Origin: Oscillospiraceae bacterium | GTDB lineage: Bacteria > Bacillota > Clostridia > Oscillospirales > Oscillospiraceae | DNA: 49,154 bases | Assembly: GCA_902799075.1 (NCBI GenBank) | Contig: CADBYZ010000006.1 | Location: 1 to 49,154 of the forward strand | Direction: 5' to 3' | Shown: positions 16,191 through 24,183 of the stretch, piece after piece | Layout: the number at the start of each line of letters is the position of its first letter | How positions within the stretch are numbered: the first letter of the stretch is position 1 | Notes under the pieces: model-generated | Told to the model about the DNA's origin: nothing | What the model saw: the letters and a program-made list of their open reading frames with translations, nothing else | Databases searched by the model: none | Program-made: the position numbers and the translations under genes

Positions 16191-17018
16191 TCATCCTCTT
16201 CCCGGGTCGAGGATGCCGATGGATTCGATGGTGCTGTCCTCGCCGGAGAAGGCGGGCTCGCCGCTGTCGCGGATCTCCAGCTCACGCGCGATGTGCTCGA
16301 GCGTGTCGAGATCGTCCGTGCCGCTGACCATGACGAGCCAGCCCTTTTCACTGTTGAAGAGCAGGACATAATTGGCGCGCTCATAGTTCCAGCGCTGGGT
16401 GCAGTGGGTGTAGTCGCTGGAAAGCATCGTCACCTGCCAGTCGCCCCAGACTTCCTCCTTCACGGTGGTCACCTCGCCGTTGATGATGCGGCGGTGGTTG
16501 CCCGCGCGCACGTTCGATGCGCCCACAATGTAGGGGATGCTGGAGCCCTCGCCCTGATCAGAGAGATAGATCGCCCAGCCCTCGGGGTCGGTAAAGCCGA
16601 AGTCCGCCTCGCTCGGAAGGTAGAAGCAGCGAAACTCGGGCTGATTCGTGCGCTCGGCCGGGCCTTCGAACGTGAGCACCATCCCCGCGTCGGGGAAGCT
16701 GAGCTTGTAGTCGGTCTTGAGTTTGCCGTCCTTGTCTACCGCGCGGTAATGGCCCGTCACGGGCTCTTCGGCCTTTTTGAGGCCCATGAACCAGCCGGAG
16801 GCGGCGTAGGCGACGGTGCCCATCAGGGCCGCGATCACGGCGACAAGCAGCAGCGTGCGCAGCGTCCGCTTAGCTTTCCGACGCATCTTCGGCTGCTCCG
16901 CCCCGATTTTGGCCATGACAGACGCGTTTACGCGCCTTGCCATGTCCCTGTCTTCCGCCCCGAGGCTCACGTCCGTCGGGCAGCTTTCGTCCATGAGTTC
17001 AGAGATTCGGATCTGCAC
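16191..17018 (-). CDS. Probable anti-sigma factor / membrane regulator of the ECF sigma
   Basis: 275 residues. An N-terminal cytoplasmic segment of about 65 residues is followed by a single membrane span (TLLLVAVIAALMGTVAYAA) and an extracytoplasmic domain of about 190 residues ending near ILDPGRG. This topology, and its position directly downstream of an ECF sigma gene, fit an anti-sigma factor that holds the sigma at the membrane. I see no ZAS zinc motif or named domain. The GTG at 17018 is preferred because AAGGGGG precedes it by about 7 bases. A GTG at 17036 is the alternative. Either start overlaps the end of the sigma gene, suggesting translational coupling. Confidence 0.75.
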   Translation of the reverse strand: MQIRISELMDESCPTDVSLGAEDRDMARRVNASVMAKIGAEQPKMRRKAKRTLRTLLLVAVIAALMGTVAYAASGWFMGLKKAEEPVTGHYRAVDKDGKLKTDYKLSFPDAGMVLTFEGPAERTNQPEFRCFYLPSEADFGFTDPEGWAIYLSDQGEGSSIPYIVGASNVRAGNHRRIINGEVTTVKEEVWGDWQVTMLSSDYTHCTQRWNYERANYVLLFNSEKGWLVMVSGTDDLDTLEHIARELEIRDSGEPAFSGEDSTIESIGILDPGRG

Positions 17019-17559
17019 AGCTGTACCCCCTTTCACCGAAGTACTCCCGCAGACGTTCCCGCCCGCGCCGGAGCCTGGTGCGCACCGTGGCGGCGTTCAT
17101 ATCCAGCACGGCGGCGATTTCGTCGGTCTTCTGATAGAGAAAATAGTGGCGCTTGAAAATCTCGCTGTCGGGCTCACCGAGGGAATCCACCGCCTCCCGG
17201 GCAATTGCTGTGAGCTCTTCGCGCAGGACGCTTTCCTCCATGCCGTCCGGCACGGCAATTTCCAGCAGATCATCGTCCAGCGGCTCATTGAGCCGGTGAG
17301 AGCGCAGGACATCCTTGGCGCAGTTGCGCACAACGGCGGCAAGCCAGGGCTTTAATTTACCGGGCGTGACCTCGTCCCGGTGCTCCCAGAGCCGGACAAA
17401 GGTGTCGGAGACGGTTTCCTCCACGTCCTCGCGGCTCATCGGCGGGTCCATGATGTTGGAGGCGACGGTGTAGAGATAGGGCGTGTAAAAGCCGATGATC
17501 TCTGAAAGCGCCCCGGTGTCCCCGGCTTTCAGCTCACGCAGTACGGCGCGTTCGTTCAT
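16999..17559 (-). CDS. RNA polymerase ECF sigma factor (sigma-70 family)
   Basis: 186 residues. Region 2 (about 10-80) includes the EDVEETVSDTFVRLWEHRDE stretch typical of sigma region 2.2-2.4. Region 4 (about 125-175) has the helix-turn-helix with TDEIAAVLDMNAATVRTRLRR. Short length and absence of regions 1 and 3 define an ECF sigma. The ATG overlaps the stop of the exported-protein gene upstream by 4 bp, and the downstream membrane protein overlaps its end. The three genes therefore form a tight operon behind an ECF-type promoter, implying autoregulation. Confidence 0.96.
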   Translation of the reverse strand: MNERAVLRELKAGDTGALSEIIGFYTPYLYTVASNIMDPPMSREDVEETVSDTFVRLWEHRDEVTPGKLKPWLAAVVRNCAKDVLRSHRLNEPLDDDLLEIAVPDGMEESVLREELTAIAREAVDSLGEPDSEIFKRHYFLYQKTDEIAAVLDMNAATVRTRLRRGRERLREYFGERGYSCADPNL

Positions 17560-18512
17560 CCCTCGTACACCTCCCTGTTGGGGCCGAAGGGCAGGCTGCG
17601 GTCAGGTTCTGCCCGCGCCAGCTCGTCCGCTTCCCTGAGCTTCACAAGATAGCGCCCCGGCAGCTTTTCGCTCCAAAAGGACAGCTCAGCGGGCGTCAGG
17701 CGCACCACGCACACACTCTCCGCTTTGTCGAGGTATGTATAGAGATCGGAGTCGATGCCCCCGGCCCACAGGACCTGGGCAAGCATCAGCCCGTCCTGCG
17801 CCCATCCGTTGGGGGTATACTCCCGCAGGGTGAAGTCACAGACCTCGTCCCGCGCGCGCTTCTCCAATTCCTTGAGGGTCTCGTCCTCAAAGTAAAAGCA
17901 GCCGCGCTTTTCATAGGCTTTCAGGTCTTCCTCCGTCTGTTCATAGAGGCCGCCCGGCCAGTAATCCACATCGAAGCGCTCGCGTACCCCGTCATAGAGC
18001 TGCTCGAACGAAAAAGGCTCGCCCGCTTCCTCGCTCAGCTCAAAGAAGCGCGCCGGGGTCATGGTCACAACCGTGAGGTAGTCCCAGGTGTCCAGCCCCT
18101 CGAAGAGCGTGTGCTGGGCGATCACCCTGGCATCCACGCCGTCCAGGGCGTCGAAGTACCGCGCCATGCGCATGGCCTCGCCCTCATCCAGCTCAAAGCG
18201 GGCGCTGTGCGGGACGAAGGGATACGGTTCGTCCTGCGGGAGATTGCGGAACATCTCCAGCTCGTCGCTCTTGGCGCAGAAGCGGCCGAACTTTTCATGA
18301 AAATGCGCCCACATGTCCTCGATGCTTTCATAAACCACAGGCTCCGCTTGACCTTCCTGGACAGCGCTGTCCTCAAAGACACGCACATAGGGTGTAGCCT
18401 CCGGGGCATGGGTGGGCCAGGGTTTTGTTATAGGCGAAGCCTCCGCCGCTGCGCTCAGGATGGTAAAGCTCAGGAGCGGGACCAGGATAGAACCAACGAT
18501 CTTTCTCTTCAT
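17556..18512 (-). CDS. Exported protein, first gene of the ECF sigma operon
   Basis: 318 residues with an N-terminal signal peptide (MKRKIVGSILVPLLSFTILS..., likely cut after AAAEA, about residue 25). There is no lipobox cysteine at the cut site. The mature part is soluble, rich in acidic and aromatic residues, and contains no domain I recognise. The start is supported by GAAAGGAG 6 bases upstream. Because it is translated ahead of and overlaps the sigma gene, it may be part of the signal-sensing module or simply a regulon member. Function unknown. Confidence 0.85.
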   Translation of the reverse strand: MKRKIVGSILVPLLSFTILSAAAEASPITKPWPTHAPEATPYVRVFEDSAVQEGQAEPVVYESIEDMWAHFHEKFGRFCAKSDELEMFRNLPQDEPYPFVPHSARFELDEGEAMRMARYFDALDGVDARVIAQHTLFEGLDTWDYLTVVTMTPARFFELSEEAGEPFSFEQLYDGVRERFDVDYWPGGLYEQTEEDLKAYEKRGCFYFEDETLKELEKRARDEVCDFTLREYTPNGWAQDGLMLAQVLWAGGIDSDLYTYLDKAESVCVVRLTPAELSFWSEKLPGRYLVKLREADELARAEPDRSLPFGPNREVYEG

Positions 18513-18543
18513 GGGTTTCTCCTTTCGAGTGCACTTACCTATA

Positions 18544-18572
18544 TAAACGGATCGAGGGAGAAAAATGTTTCA
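18544..18572 (-). promoter_or_regulatory. ECF-type promoter of the sigma/anti-sigma operon
   Basis: Minus strand: TGAAAC (18567-18572) followed by ATTTTT, a 17-base gap, then CGTTTA (18544-18549) continuing TATA. TGAAAC...CGT is the Firmicutes ECF (SigW/SigX/SigV-like) pattern, and the T-run after the -35 is also typical. It sits 31 bp before the first gene, consistent with autoregulation. Confidence 0.7.
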
Positions 18573-18600
18573 GTACATTGAAAAAACTTGCCGCAAAAAC

Positions 18601-18684
18601 CGTAGGGGTCGATCCCCAGATCGACCCGCTGCAGCTCGCACAATGGCGTCCTGCAGCGGGCCGATGAAGGCATCGGCCCCTACG
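18601..18684. repeat. 84-bp palindromic MITE-like repeat
   Basis: Outer arms CGTAGGGGTCGAT (18601-18613) and ATCGGCCCCTACG (18672-18684) match at 12 of 13 positions. Inner arms CCCGCTGCAG (18625-18634) and CTGCAGCGGG (18651-18660) are perfect. The whole can fold into one long hairpin. It lies downstream of the patatin gene and upstream of the ECF operon promoter, so it may also serve as a terminator or insulator. Confidence 0.75.
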
Positions 18685-18705
18685 ACATGAATTGAGGCAA
18701 TATGT

Positions 18706-19776
18706 TTATCCCACCAGCTTCAATAAATCCTTATCGGTATACACCTTGAGCTTCGGGAGGTTCTGCCGCTCCGCCCGCTGCTCGACCATGGCCAGCATGA
18801 GATCGTAATAGTCCTTGTCTCCCATGTCCAGCTCCCGGGCCGTGTACGGCAGCTCTGTTTCCAGATAATCCCTTAGGCTTCCCGCCGACTCCCCTCTGTG
18901 GGCGATGAGCCATTCCAGCGCATCGCGCTCGGTGAGCGTGCGGTCTATGTAATACAGCCGCCCCGACAGGCCGTAGAGCACGCGCCGCGCGTCCATGTAG
19001 CCGATGTCCATGTCGCGCCTTGCCTGCTCGGCGGTGAAGTTCAGCACGTGACCGAGATCGGCGTAGGTACGGATGGTGGTGATGTTTACGTTATCGGGGA
19101 TTTTAAAGCGCTTTTCAACGCCGAGGCTCGGCAGGCGCACGGCGATAATGTCCCTGTAGCCGTGTTTCACCAGCGCGTGCAGGGGGATGGCGTCCACAAA
19201 GCCGCCGTCGGCGTAGAATTTGCCGCCCAGCTTTTCCAGGCGAAAGCTCGGGTGGTAGGCGGAGGCCAGGAGCATGTCGCAGATCTCATTCTCCGGCAGC
19301 TCGTTCACATGCACCTCAAGGCCCTTGCGGTCGGTGAGGGAGACGGTGGAGATATAGAAGTCCACGTCCGAGGTTTTGAGCCTGTGTTCGTCCACAACGC
19401 TGCGCACCCAGGCGCGAAGCGGCGACACGTCGAGCCCGCGGTTGAGAATGATGTCCACCGCCTGGGGCAGCAGCTCCGACCAGTCGTCGGCATCCAGCCT
19501 GCCCTCCAGCAGGTTCTTGAAGGTGTCGGCGTCCAGGCTGCCCAGGGAGATGACCTGGGACGGGTGAATGTTTCTCCAGCATTCCACGGCGCGCGGAAGA
19601 TCGCGCATGGCCATCAGCGCTCCGTTGAGCGCCCCGACGGAGGTGCCGGACACCGCGTTATACTTCACGCCCGCCTCGTCCAGCGCCTTCCAAACGCCGA
19701 TCTCGTAGGCGCCCTTGGCCCCACCGCCCTCGAGCGCAATGGCATAGGTTTTGCTCACGTCAAATTGCAGCCGCAC
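18706..19776 (-). CDS. Patatin-like phospholipase
   Basis: 356 residues. Patatin fold acyl hydrolase with oxyanion loop GGGAKGAY (17-24), nucleophile elbow G-T-S46-V-G and catalytic aspartate in D190-G-G. It is a Ser/Asp dyad enzyme that should hydrolyse acyl esters of membrane lipids. No signal peptide is seen, so it is cytoplasmic or peripheral. GTG 19776 is chosen because GAAAGGGAG lies 8 bases before it; the upstream GTG at 19785 would touch the Shine-Dalgarno. It is monocistronic with its own promoter at 19810-19838. The substrate is not evident. Confidence 0.93.
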   Translation of the reverse strand: MRLQFDVSKTYAIALEGGGAKGAYEIGVWKALDEAGVKYNAVSGTSVGALNGALMAMRDLPRAVECWRNIHPSQVISLGSLDADTFKNLLEGRLDADDWSELLPQAVDIILNRGLDVSPLRAWVRSVVDEHRLKTSDVDFYISTVSLTDRKGLEVHVNELPENEICDMLLASAYHPSFRLEKLGGKFYADGGFVDAIPLHALVKHGYRDIIAVRLPSLGVEKRFKIPDNVNITTIRTYADLGHVLNFTAEQARRDMDIGYMDARRVLYGLSGRLYYIDRTLTERDALEWLIAHRGESAGSLRDYLETELPYTARELDMGDKDYYDLMLAMVEQRAERQNLPKLKVYTDKDLLKLVG

Positions 19777-19809
19777 GGTCAGCACTCCCTTTCAGCTTTT
19801 TATGTGCCT

Positions 19810-19838
19810 ATTATATCATATTCGGGGAGTGAAGTAAA
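19810..19838 (-). promoter_or_regulatory. Promoter of the patatin gene
   Basis: Minus strand TTTACT (19833-19838), 17-bp spacer, TATAAT (19810-19815), 34 bp ahead of the GTG start. Confidence 0.7.
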
Positions 19839-19854
19839 TGAAAGAAGCCTCAAA

Positions 19855-19880
19855 TTGCCTTCCCCTCCAGGGGAAGGCAA
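19855..19880 (-). terminator. Terminator-like hairpin after the spoIIE unit
   Basis: Perfect 12-bp arms TTGCCTTCCCCT / AGGGGAAGGCAA with a 2-base loop. It follows the 118-residue gene on the minus strand, with TTT after the stem. Its TTGCC...GGCAA ends resemble the larger repeat at 36672-36813. Confidence 0.6.
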
Positions 19881-19888
19881 GTGTTGTA

Positions 19889-20245
19889 TTACAGCATCCC
19901 GACGGCCCACAGCACCGCGAGCGTCACCGCCGCGCCGAGCAGGAAGGCCGCCAGCGGGCGCAGGCTTACCCGCTCCATGCCGGGCAGGGCGTCCTCGGTA
20001 TAGCTCTCGGCGGCGCGGGCCGCCTGGCGCAGCAGCTCCTCCCGGCTGACGCCCGGCTCGCGCAGGGCTTCGTCGCGCAGAATAAAGACCGCCTCGGAGA
20101 ACATGGGGTCAGGTGTCTGCACCACCACCGCGCGCCTCAGCTTTCCTCTCAGACGCGGCGGCAGCGTGCGCCGGGGCGCGCGGGAGACAAACAGCCCCTT
20201 CAGCCGCCCGGCAAAGGAGCGCAGGGGACTCGGCGGGCGGATCAT
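19889..20245 (-). CDS. Small tail-anchored membrane protein, unknown
   Basis: 118 residues. A basic, Arg/Pro-rich N-terminal third (residues 1-40) is followed by an amphipathic segment, and one hydrophobic span at the very C-terminus (PLAAFLLGAAVTLAVLWAV), a tail-anchor layout. I recognise no family. Its ATG overlaps the spoIIE stop (ATGA), so it is translationally coupled and may act with SpoIIE at the sporulation septum; that is inference only. A hairpin terminator follows. Confidence 0.75.
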   Translation of the reverse strand: MIRPPSPLRSFAGRLKGLFVSRAPRRTLPPRLRGKLRRAVVVQTPDPMFSEAVFILRDEALREPGVSREELLRQAARAAESYTEDALPGMERVSLRPLAAFLLGAAVTLAVLWAVGML

Positions 20246-22566
20246 GGCCGCTCCTCCACCCGCACCGTCACGACCGTCATGTCGTCGAGCGCGCCGTACA
20301 GCTCCTCGGCCTGCTTGAGTACCGCCCGGGCAAGACCCTTCATGTCGTCAAAGCCCTGTAAAAGCAGGTTCTTTAGCCACTCATCCTCGGCATCCGCGAT
20401 CACGCCGTCGGTGGCGATGACGGCGGTGCAGCCGGGCTTTAAGCGCATGCGCACCACATCGGGCGCTGTGCCCTCCCCAGCGGAGAGACCCGCGGCCAGG
20501 GTCTCGCCCTTGACGCGGCGGATGTTCCTTCCGGCCAGCACGTAGGAGGGCGCCGCCCCGTATTTATAGAAGCTCGTCTGGCCCGTGAAGAGGTCCACGC
20601 ACATGAGATCGACCGTGGCAAAGCCCCAGCTCTCCGCGTCGCGCAGAAGGAGGACCGAGTTCAATAGCTTCATGGCGACGGCGGGCTCCATCCCGGCGCG
20701 CAGGAACTTTTCCAAAATGCCGATGACGCGGCGGCTGTCCTCGGCGGCCTCGTCCCCGCAGCCCATGCCGTCGGAGAGAATGACGCACAGGACACCGGCG
20801 TCGGTTTTGAAATACGTACCCCGGTCGCCGCTGACCTTTTCGCCCTGCTTCTTCATCGCCGCGATGCCCACGGAGACAGCAAGCGGCTCCGCCTCCAGAA
20901 GCTCCAGGCGGGAGGCGTCCTCCTCCGGCCTGACCGGCTGGCACAGGCGCACGCCCGCGATCTCCGAGAGCTTTTCGAGATACCCCTCCTCATGCAGCAG
21001 GGGCGACAGCCGTCCGCTTTCGATCACGATGCGAAGCCTCCCGCCCCCGTCCCGGTAGACGGCGGCGTCCGCGTCGATCTCCAGACTTCTGAGATAGCGC
21101 AGCAGGCGGCGCTCGACCAGGGGGTCGGCCCCGCTGACGCTGCCGAGCTCGGCGGCAAAGCGCTCGAGAAGCTGGGACACGTCCGCAAACTGTCCCCAGG
21201 CCACGCTCCGGTTCTCCGCAAGCCGGGCGCGAAGCTGCCGCCGGTAGCTCATGCCCCGCAGCTCCCCGTTCACGGCGGCGACGAAGGCGGGCAGGCCCAC
21301 GCACTTTTCCCGGAAGTAGCCGGGCAGGTCCTCCACCGCGAGGCTGCCGTGCTCGACCATGGCCTTTGTCGCGTCGTTGAGGGCGGAGAGGGTGTCCACA
21401 TACTCCGCGTTCCAGCAGCGGTTTTTGAAGCGGCAGCCCACGCACACCTCGTCGGCGGCTCGGTCGAAAATGCGGGCGATGTTCTCGTCGTTGACCGGCG
21501 CGGTCACGTTTTTGCGCACGGTTTCAAAAAGCTCCCCGTAGGCTTCGCTGAGCCTGCGCAGGCGCGAGGCCTCAAAGCGCCTGAGGCCCGATTCCCCGCA
21601 GCCGCGGTCCATGCATTGGAGCACCACCCCCACGCGGTTCAAGAGCGAGGCGGGCAGGATCATGAAGATGACCGAGGCGCAGAAGGTCTCAAACAAGGCG
21701 CTCACCGGCTGGACATATCCCCACGCGCACACCGTCGCGAGTGCCCCGGCGAGGACAAAGGACAGCACATACACCACGCGCCCGTGCCGCCCGAACACCC
21801 CGGACAGCAGCCCCGAGAAGGCGTAGGCCATGGTGTAGTAGAGCGGCCCGTCGGCGGAGAGATCCATCGAAAGGCCCAGCACCGTCCCCACCGCGGCCCC
21901 GGTGAGCATGCCGCCCTTCATGGCGGAGGTCATCACCAGCAGCAGCGCAAGAAATCGCCCCAGCGACACCACGCCGAAGAGGACGACGCGCGACAGGGCC
22001 ATCAGCGCGCAGGAGGCCAGCACCATCAGCGAAACCGAGTGCCTGAGCTCGGCGGTCTCTGAGGTGCGGAGCGTTGCGTCCAGCGCGTCGCGGAAAAAGT
22101 AGGTCCCGCCGAAGGCCAGCGTCAGCTCCAGGAAAAGCTCCGCCATCACCGGCGCTGCCCCGCCCTCAAAGGCAAAGCTCCCGAGAAAGCCCGTCAGGCC
22201 CATCACGAGCGCCGCTGCGGCGGGCATAAAGTACTCGCTCCTGTACGCGCCGGACTCGTGAAAGACGAAGGCGATGGTATACACCAGCACCGAGGCCGCA
22301 ATATAGCGGATGCCCCATTCAAGCCCCCCGCTCAGAAGATAGCCCAGGGACGCCCCCAGCAGCGCGAACACTCCGCTTAAGCCTGCCCCGGAGCAGGCCA
22401 CCATCGCCATGCCGAAGGGAGCACCGCCCGACAGCACGCGCGCGCAGGCCATGACCCCGCCCATGAGCAGATACAGCCCTGCCCGCCCGGCGAGAAAGAA
22501 GCGCCTGTCCATGCCCTCCGCCGCACCGCGCAGCCCGGCAGCCTTTCCCTGTCCCCCAAGATCCAT
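20242..22566 (-). CDS. spoIIE: Stage II sporulation protein E, PP2C-type phosphatase
   Basis: 774 residues. In spore formers SpoIIE dephosphorylates SpoIIAA to activate sigma-F in the forespore and helps place the septum. Seen here: about ten membrane spans (residues 25-320), a central cytoplasmic region with CVGCRFKNRCW, and a C-terminal PP2C domain (about 560-770). That domain has SDGMGCGDEA (metal-binding Asp) near 593 and ATDGVIADAEDEW near 720, plus a final DDMTVVTVRV. Start with GGAGGG 7 bases upstream; TATAAT lies about 45 bp upstream, though no clear -35 is visible. It is divergent from mgtE. Confidence 0.95.
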   Translation of the reverse strand: MDLGGQGKAAGLRGAAEGMDRRFFLAGRAGLYLLMGGVMACARVLSGGAPFGMAMVACSGAGLSGVFALLGASLGYLLSGGLEWGIRYIAASVLVYTIAFVFHESGAYRSEYFMPAAAALVMGLTGFLGSFAFEGGAAPVMAELFLELTLAFGGTYFFRDALDATLRTSETAELRHSVSLMVLASCALMALSRVVLFGVVSLGRFLALLLVMTSAMKGGMLTGAAVGTVLGLSMDLSADGPLYYTMAYAFSGLLSGVFGRHGRVVYVLSFVLAGALATVCAWGYVQPVSALFETFCASVIFMILPASLLNRVGVVLQCMDRGCGESGLRRFEASRLRRLSEAYGELFETVRKNVTAPVNDENIARIFDRAADEVCVGCRFKNRCWNAEYVDTLSALNDATKAMVEHGSLAVEDLPGYFREKCVGLPAFVAAVNGELRGMSYRRQLRARLAENRSVAWGQFADVSQLLERFAAELGSVSGADPLVERRLLRYLRSLEIDADAAVYRDGGGRLRIVIESGRLSPLLHEEGYLEKLSEIAGVRLCQPVRPEEDASRLELLEAEPLAVSVGIAAMKKQGEKVSGDRGTYFKTDAGVLCVILSDGMGCGDEAAEDSRRVIGILEKFLRAGMEPAVAMKLLNSVLLLRDAESWGFATVDLMCVDLFTGQTSFYKYGAAPSYVLAGRNIRRVKGETLAAGLSAGEGTAPDVVRMRLKPGCTAVIATDGVIADAEDEWLKNLLLQGFDDMKGLARAVLKQAEELYGALDDMTVVTVRVEERP

Positions 22567-22690
22567 GTCTATGCCCTCCAGAGTTTACATAAGATACGAT
22601 CATTATAGTTATGTAACGTGGCGAAGAAGGGCGTTTGGCGCTGTTGATTCCGCAATCATTTATGGGAAAGCGGAAAGCAAATTAAAAAAG

Positions 22691-22719
22691 TTGTAATCAG
22701 CCCCAAGGCATGGTAAAAT
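22691..22719 (+). promoter_or_regulatory. Promoter of mgtE
   Basis: TTGTAA (22691-22696), 17-bp spacer, TAAAAT (22714-22719). The -10 covers an in-frame ATG at 22710, which argues that translation starts later, at TTG 22752. Confidence 0.65.
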
Positions 22720-22751
22720 ATTTAAATCTGTTATACTGGGAGGTGTTCCGG

Positions 22752-24170
22752 TTGGAGGAAAACGAAAAGCCTGAACAGGGCGAGGGCCTGAATTACGAGT
22801 CCCTTGTCGAAAAGCAGACCGATCAGCTGGAGGAGCTGCTGGACCGCCATGACATGAAGGAGCTGCAGCGCCGCATGGAGGAGCTTAACGAGTTCGACGT
22901 GGCGGAGTTCCTCTCCAGGATCGACGACAACCGCATGCCCATGGTCTTCCGCCTGCTGTCGAAGGAGACCGCGGCGGACGTTTTCGCAAACTTTGAAGCG
23001 CCCGAGCAGGAGCGCATCATCAATTCCATCACCGACTCCGAGCTTGCCGGGATCATGGAGGAGCTGTATGTCGACGACGCGGTGGACATTGTCGGGGAGC
23101 TGCCCGCGAACGTCGTCAAGCGCGTCATGCGCGCCGCCACCCCCCAGACTCGCAACCTCATCAACCAGTACCTGCGCTATCCGGAAAACTCCGCCGGCAG
23201 CATCATGACGGCCGAGTTTGTGGATCTCAAGAAATACATGAGCGTCAAGGAATCCATCGCCCGCATCCGGCGCATCGGCGAGGACAAGGAGACCATCTAT
23301 GTCTGCTTTGTCATCGCGGCCGACCGGCGGCTGGAGGGCATCGTGACGGTGAAGGACCTGCTGCTGTCAAGCGACGACACCATCATCGAAGACCTGATGG
23401 AGACCAACGTGGTCTTCGCCTCCACCACCGAGGACCAGGAGAGCGTGTCGGCGAAATTTGCCGACTACGACCTGATGGCTCTGCCGGTCGTGGATAACGA
23501 GCGGCGGCTTGTGGGCATCGTCACCGTCGACGACGTCATGGACGTCATGGAGCAGGAGGCCACCGAGGACATGGAAAAGCTCGCCGGTATGCTCCCCTCG
23601 GACAAGCCCTATTCCCGCACGGGCATTGTGGAGATCTGGAAAAACCGCATTCCCTGGCTCATGTTCCTCATGCTCTCGGCAACCTTCACCAGCATGATCC
23701 TGACCTCCTTTGAGGACATGCTCGCCGTGCAGGCGGGGCTGGTGGCCTTCATCCCCATGCTCATGGGCACCGGCGGCAACTCCGGGGCCCAGGCGTCCAC
23801 GGCGGTCATCCGCGCCCTGTCGCTGGGCGATATCGAGCCGCGCGATGCTCTGAGCGTGGTGTGGCGTGAGCTGCGGGTCGCGTTTCTCTGCGGCATTGCT
23901 CTCGCGGCGGTGAACTTTGTGAAGATGCTCCTGCTCGACGGGATGCTGCTGCACAACGACGCGGTCACGGTCCCAGTGGCGGCCACGGTCAGCATGTCCA
24001 TCGTGTTCATCGTTCTCTTCGCAAAAAGCGTCGGCTCGATGCTGCCGATCCTGGCCGAGAAGCTCGGCGTGGACCCCGCCGTCATGGCAAACCCGCTCAT
24101 CTCCACGGTGACGGACGCGGTGTCCCTGCTTATCTATATTTATGTGGCAAAGCTCATCCTTCATATTTAA
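22752..24170 (+). CDS. mgtE: Magnesium transporter MgtE
   Basis: 472 residues. Cytoplasmic N domain (about 25-130, helical superhelix), two CBS domains (about 140-260), then five membrane spans (about 290-470) with the signature PMLMGTGGNSGAQAST that forms the ion pore. It takes up Mg2+ and is gated by Mg2+ binding to the N/CBS domains. The start is the TTG at 22752, with GGGAGGTG 6 bases upstream; the ATG at 22710 lies in the promoter. No M-box riboswitch fits in the short leader. The next gene starts 13 bp downstream, so a plus-strand operon is likely. Confidence 0.96.
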   Translation: MEENEKPEQGEGLNYESLVEKQTDQLEELLDRHDMKELQRRMEELNEFDVAEFLSRIDDNRMPMVFRLLSKETAADVFANFEAPEQERIINSITDSELAGIMEELYVDDAVDIVGELPANVVKRVMRAATPQTRNLINQYLRYPENSAGSIMTAEFVDLKKYMSVKESIARIRRIGEDKETIYVCFVIAADRRLEGIVTVKDLLLSSDDTIIEDLMETNVVFASTTEDQESVSAKFADYDLMALPVVDNERRLVGIVTVDDVMDVMEQEATEDMEKLAGMLPSDKPYSRTGIVEIWKNRIPWLMFLMLSATFTSMILTSFEDMLAVQAGLVAFIPMLMGTGGNSGAQASTAVIRALSLGDIEPRDALSVVWRELRVAFLCGIALAAVNFVKMLLLDGMLLHNDAVTVPVAATVSMSIVFIVLFAKSVGSMLPILAEKLGVDPAVMANPLISTVTDAVSLLIYIYVAKLILHI

Positions 24171-24183
24171 GGAGAGAATCATT

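Noticed and set aside
22567-22751. M-box riboswitch upstream of mgtE
   Set aside because: Only about 30 bases separate the promoter from the start codon, far too short for an M-box.
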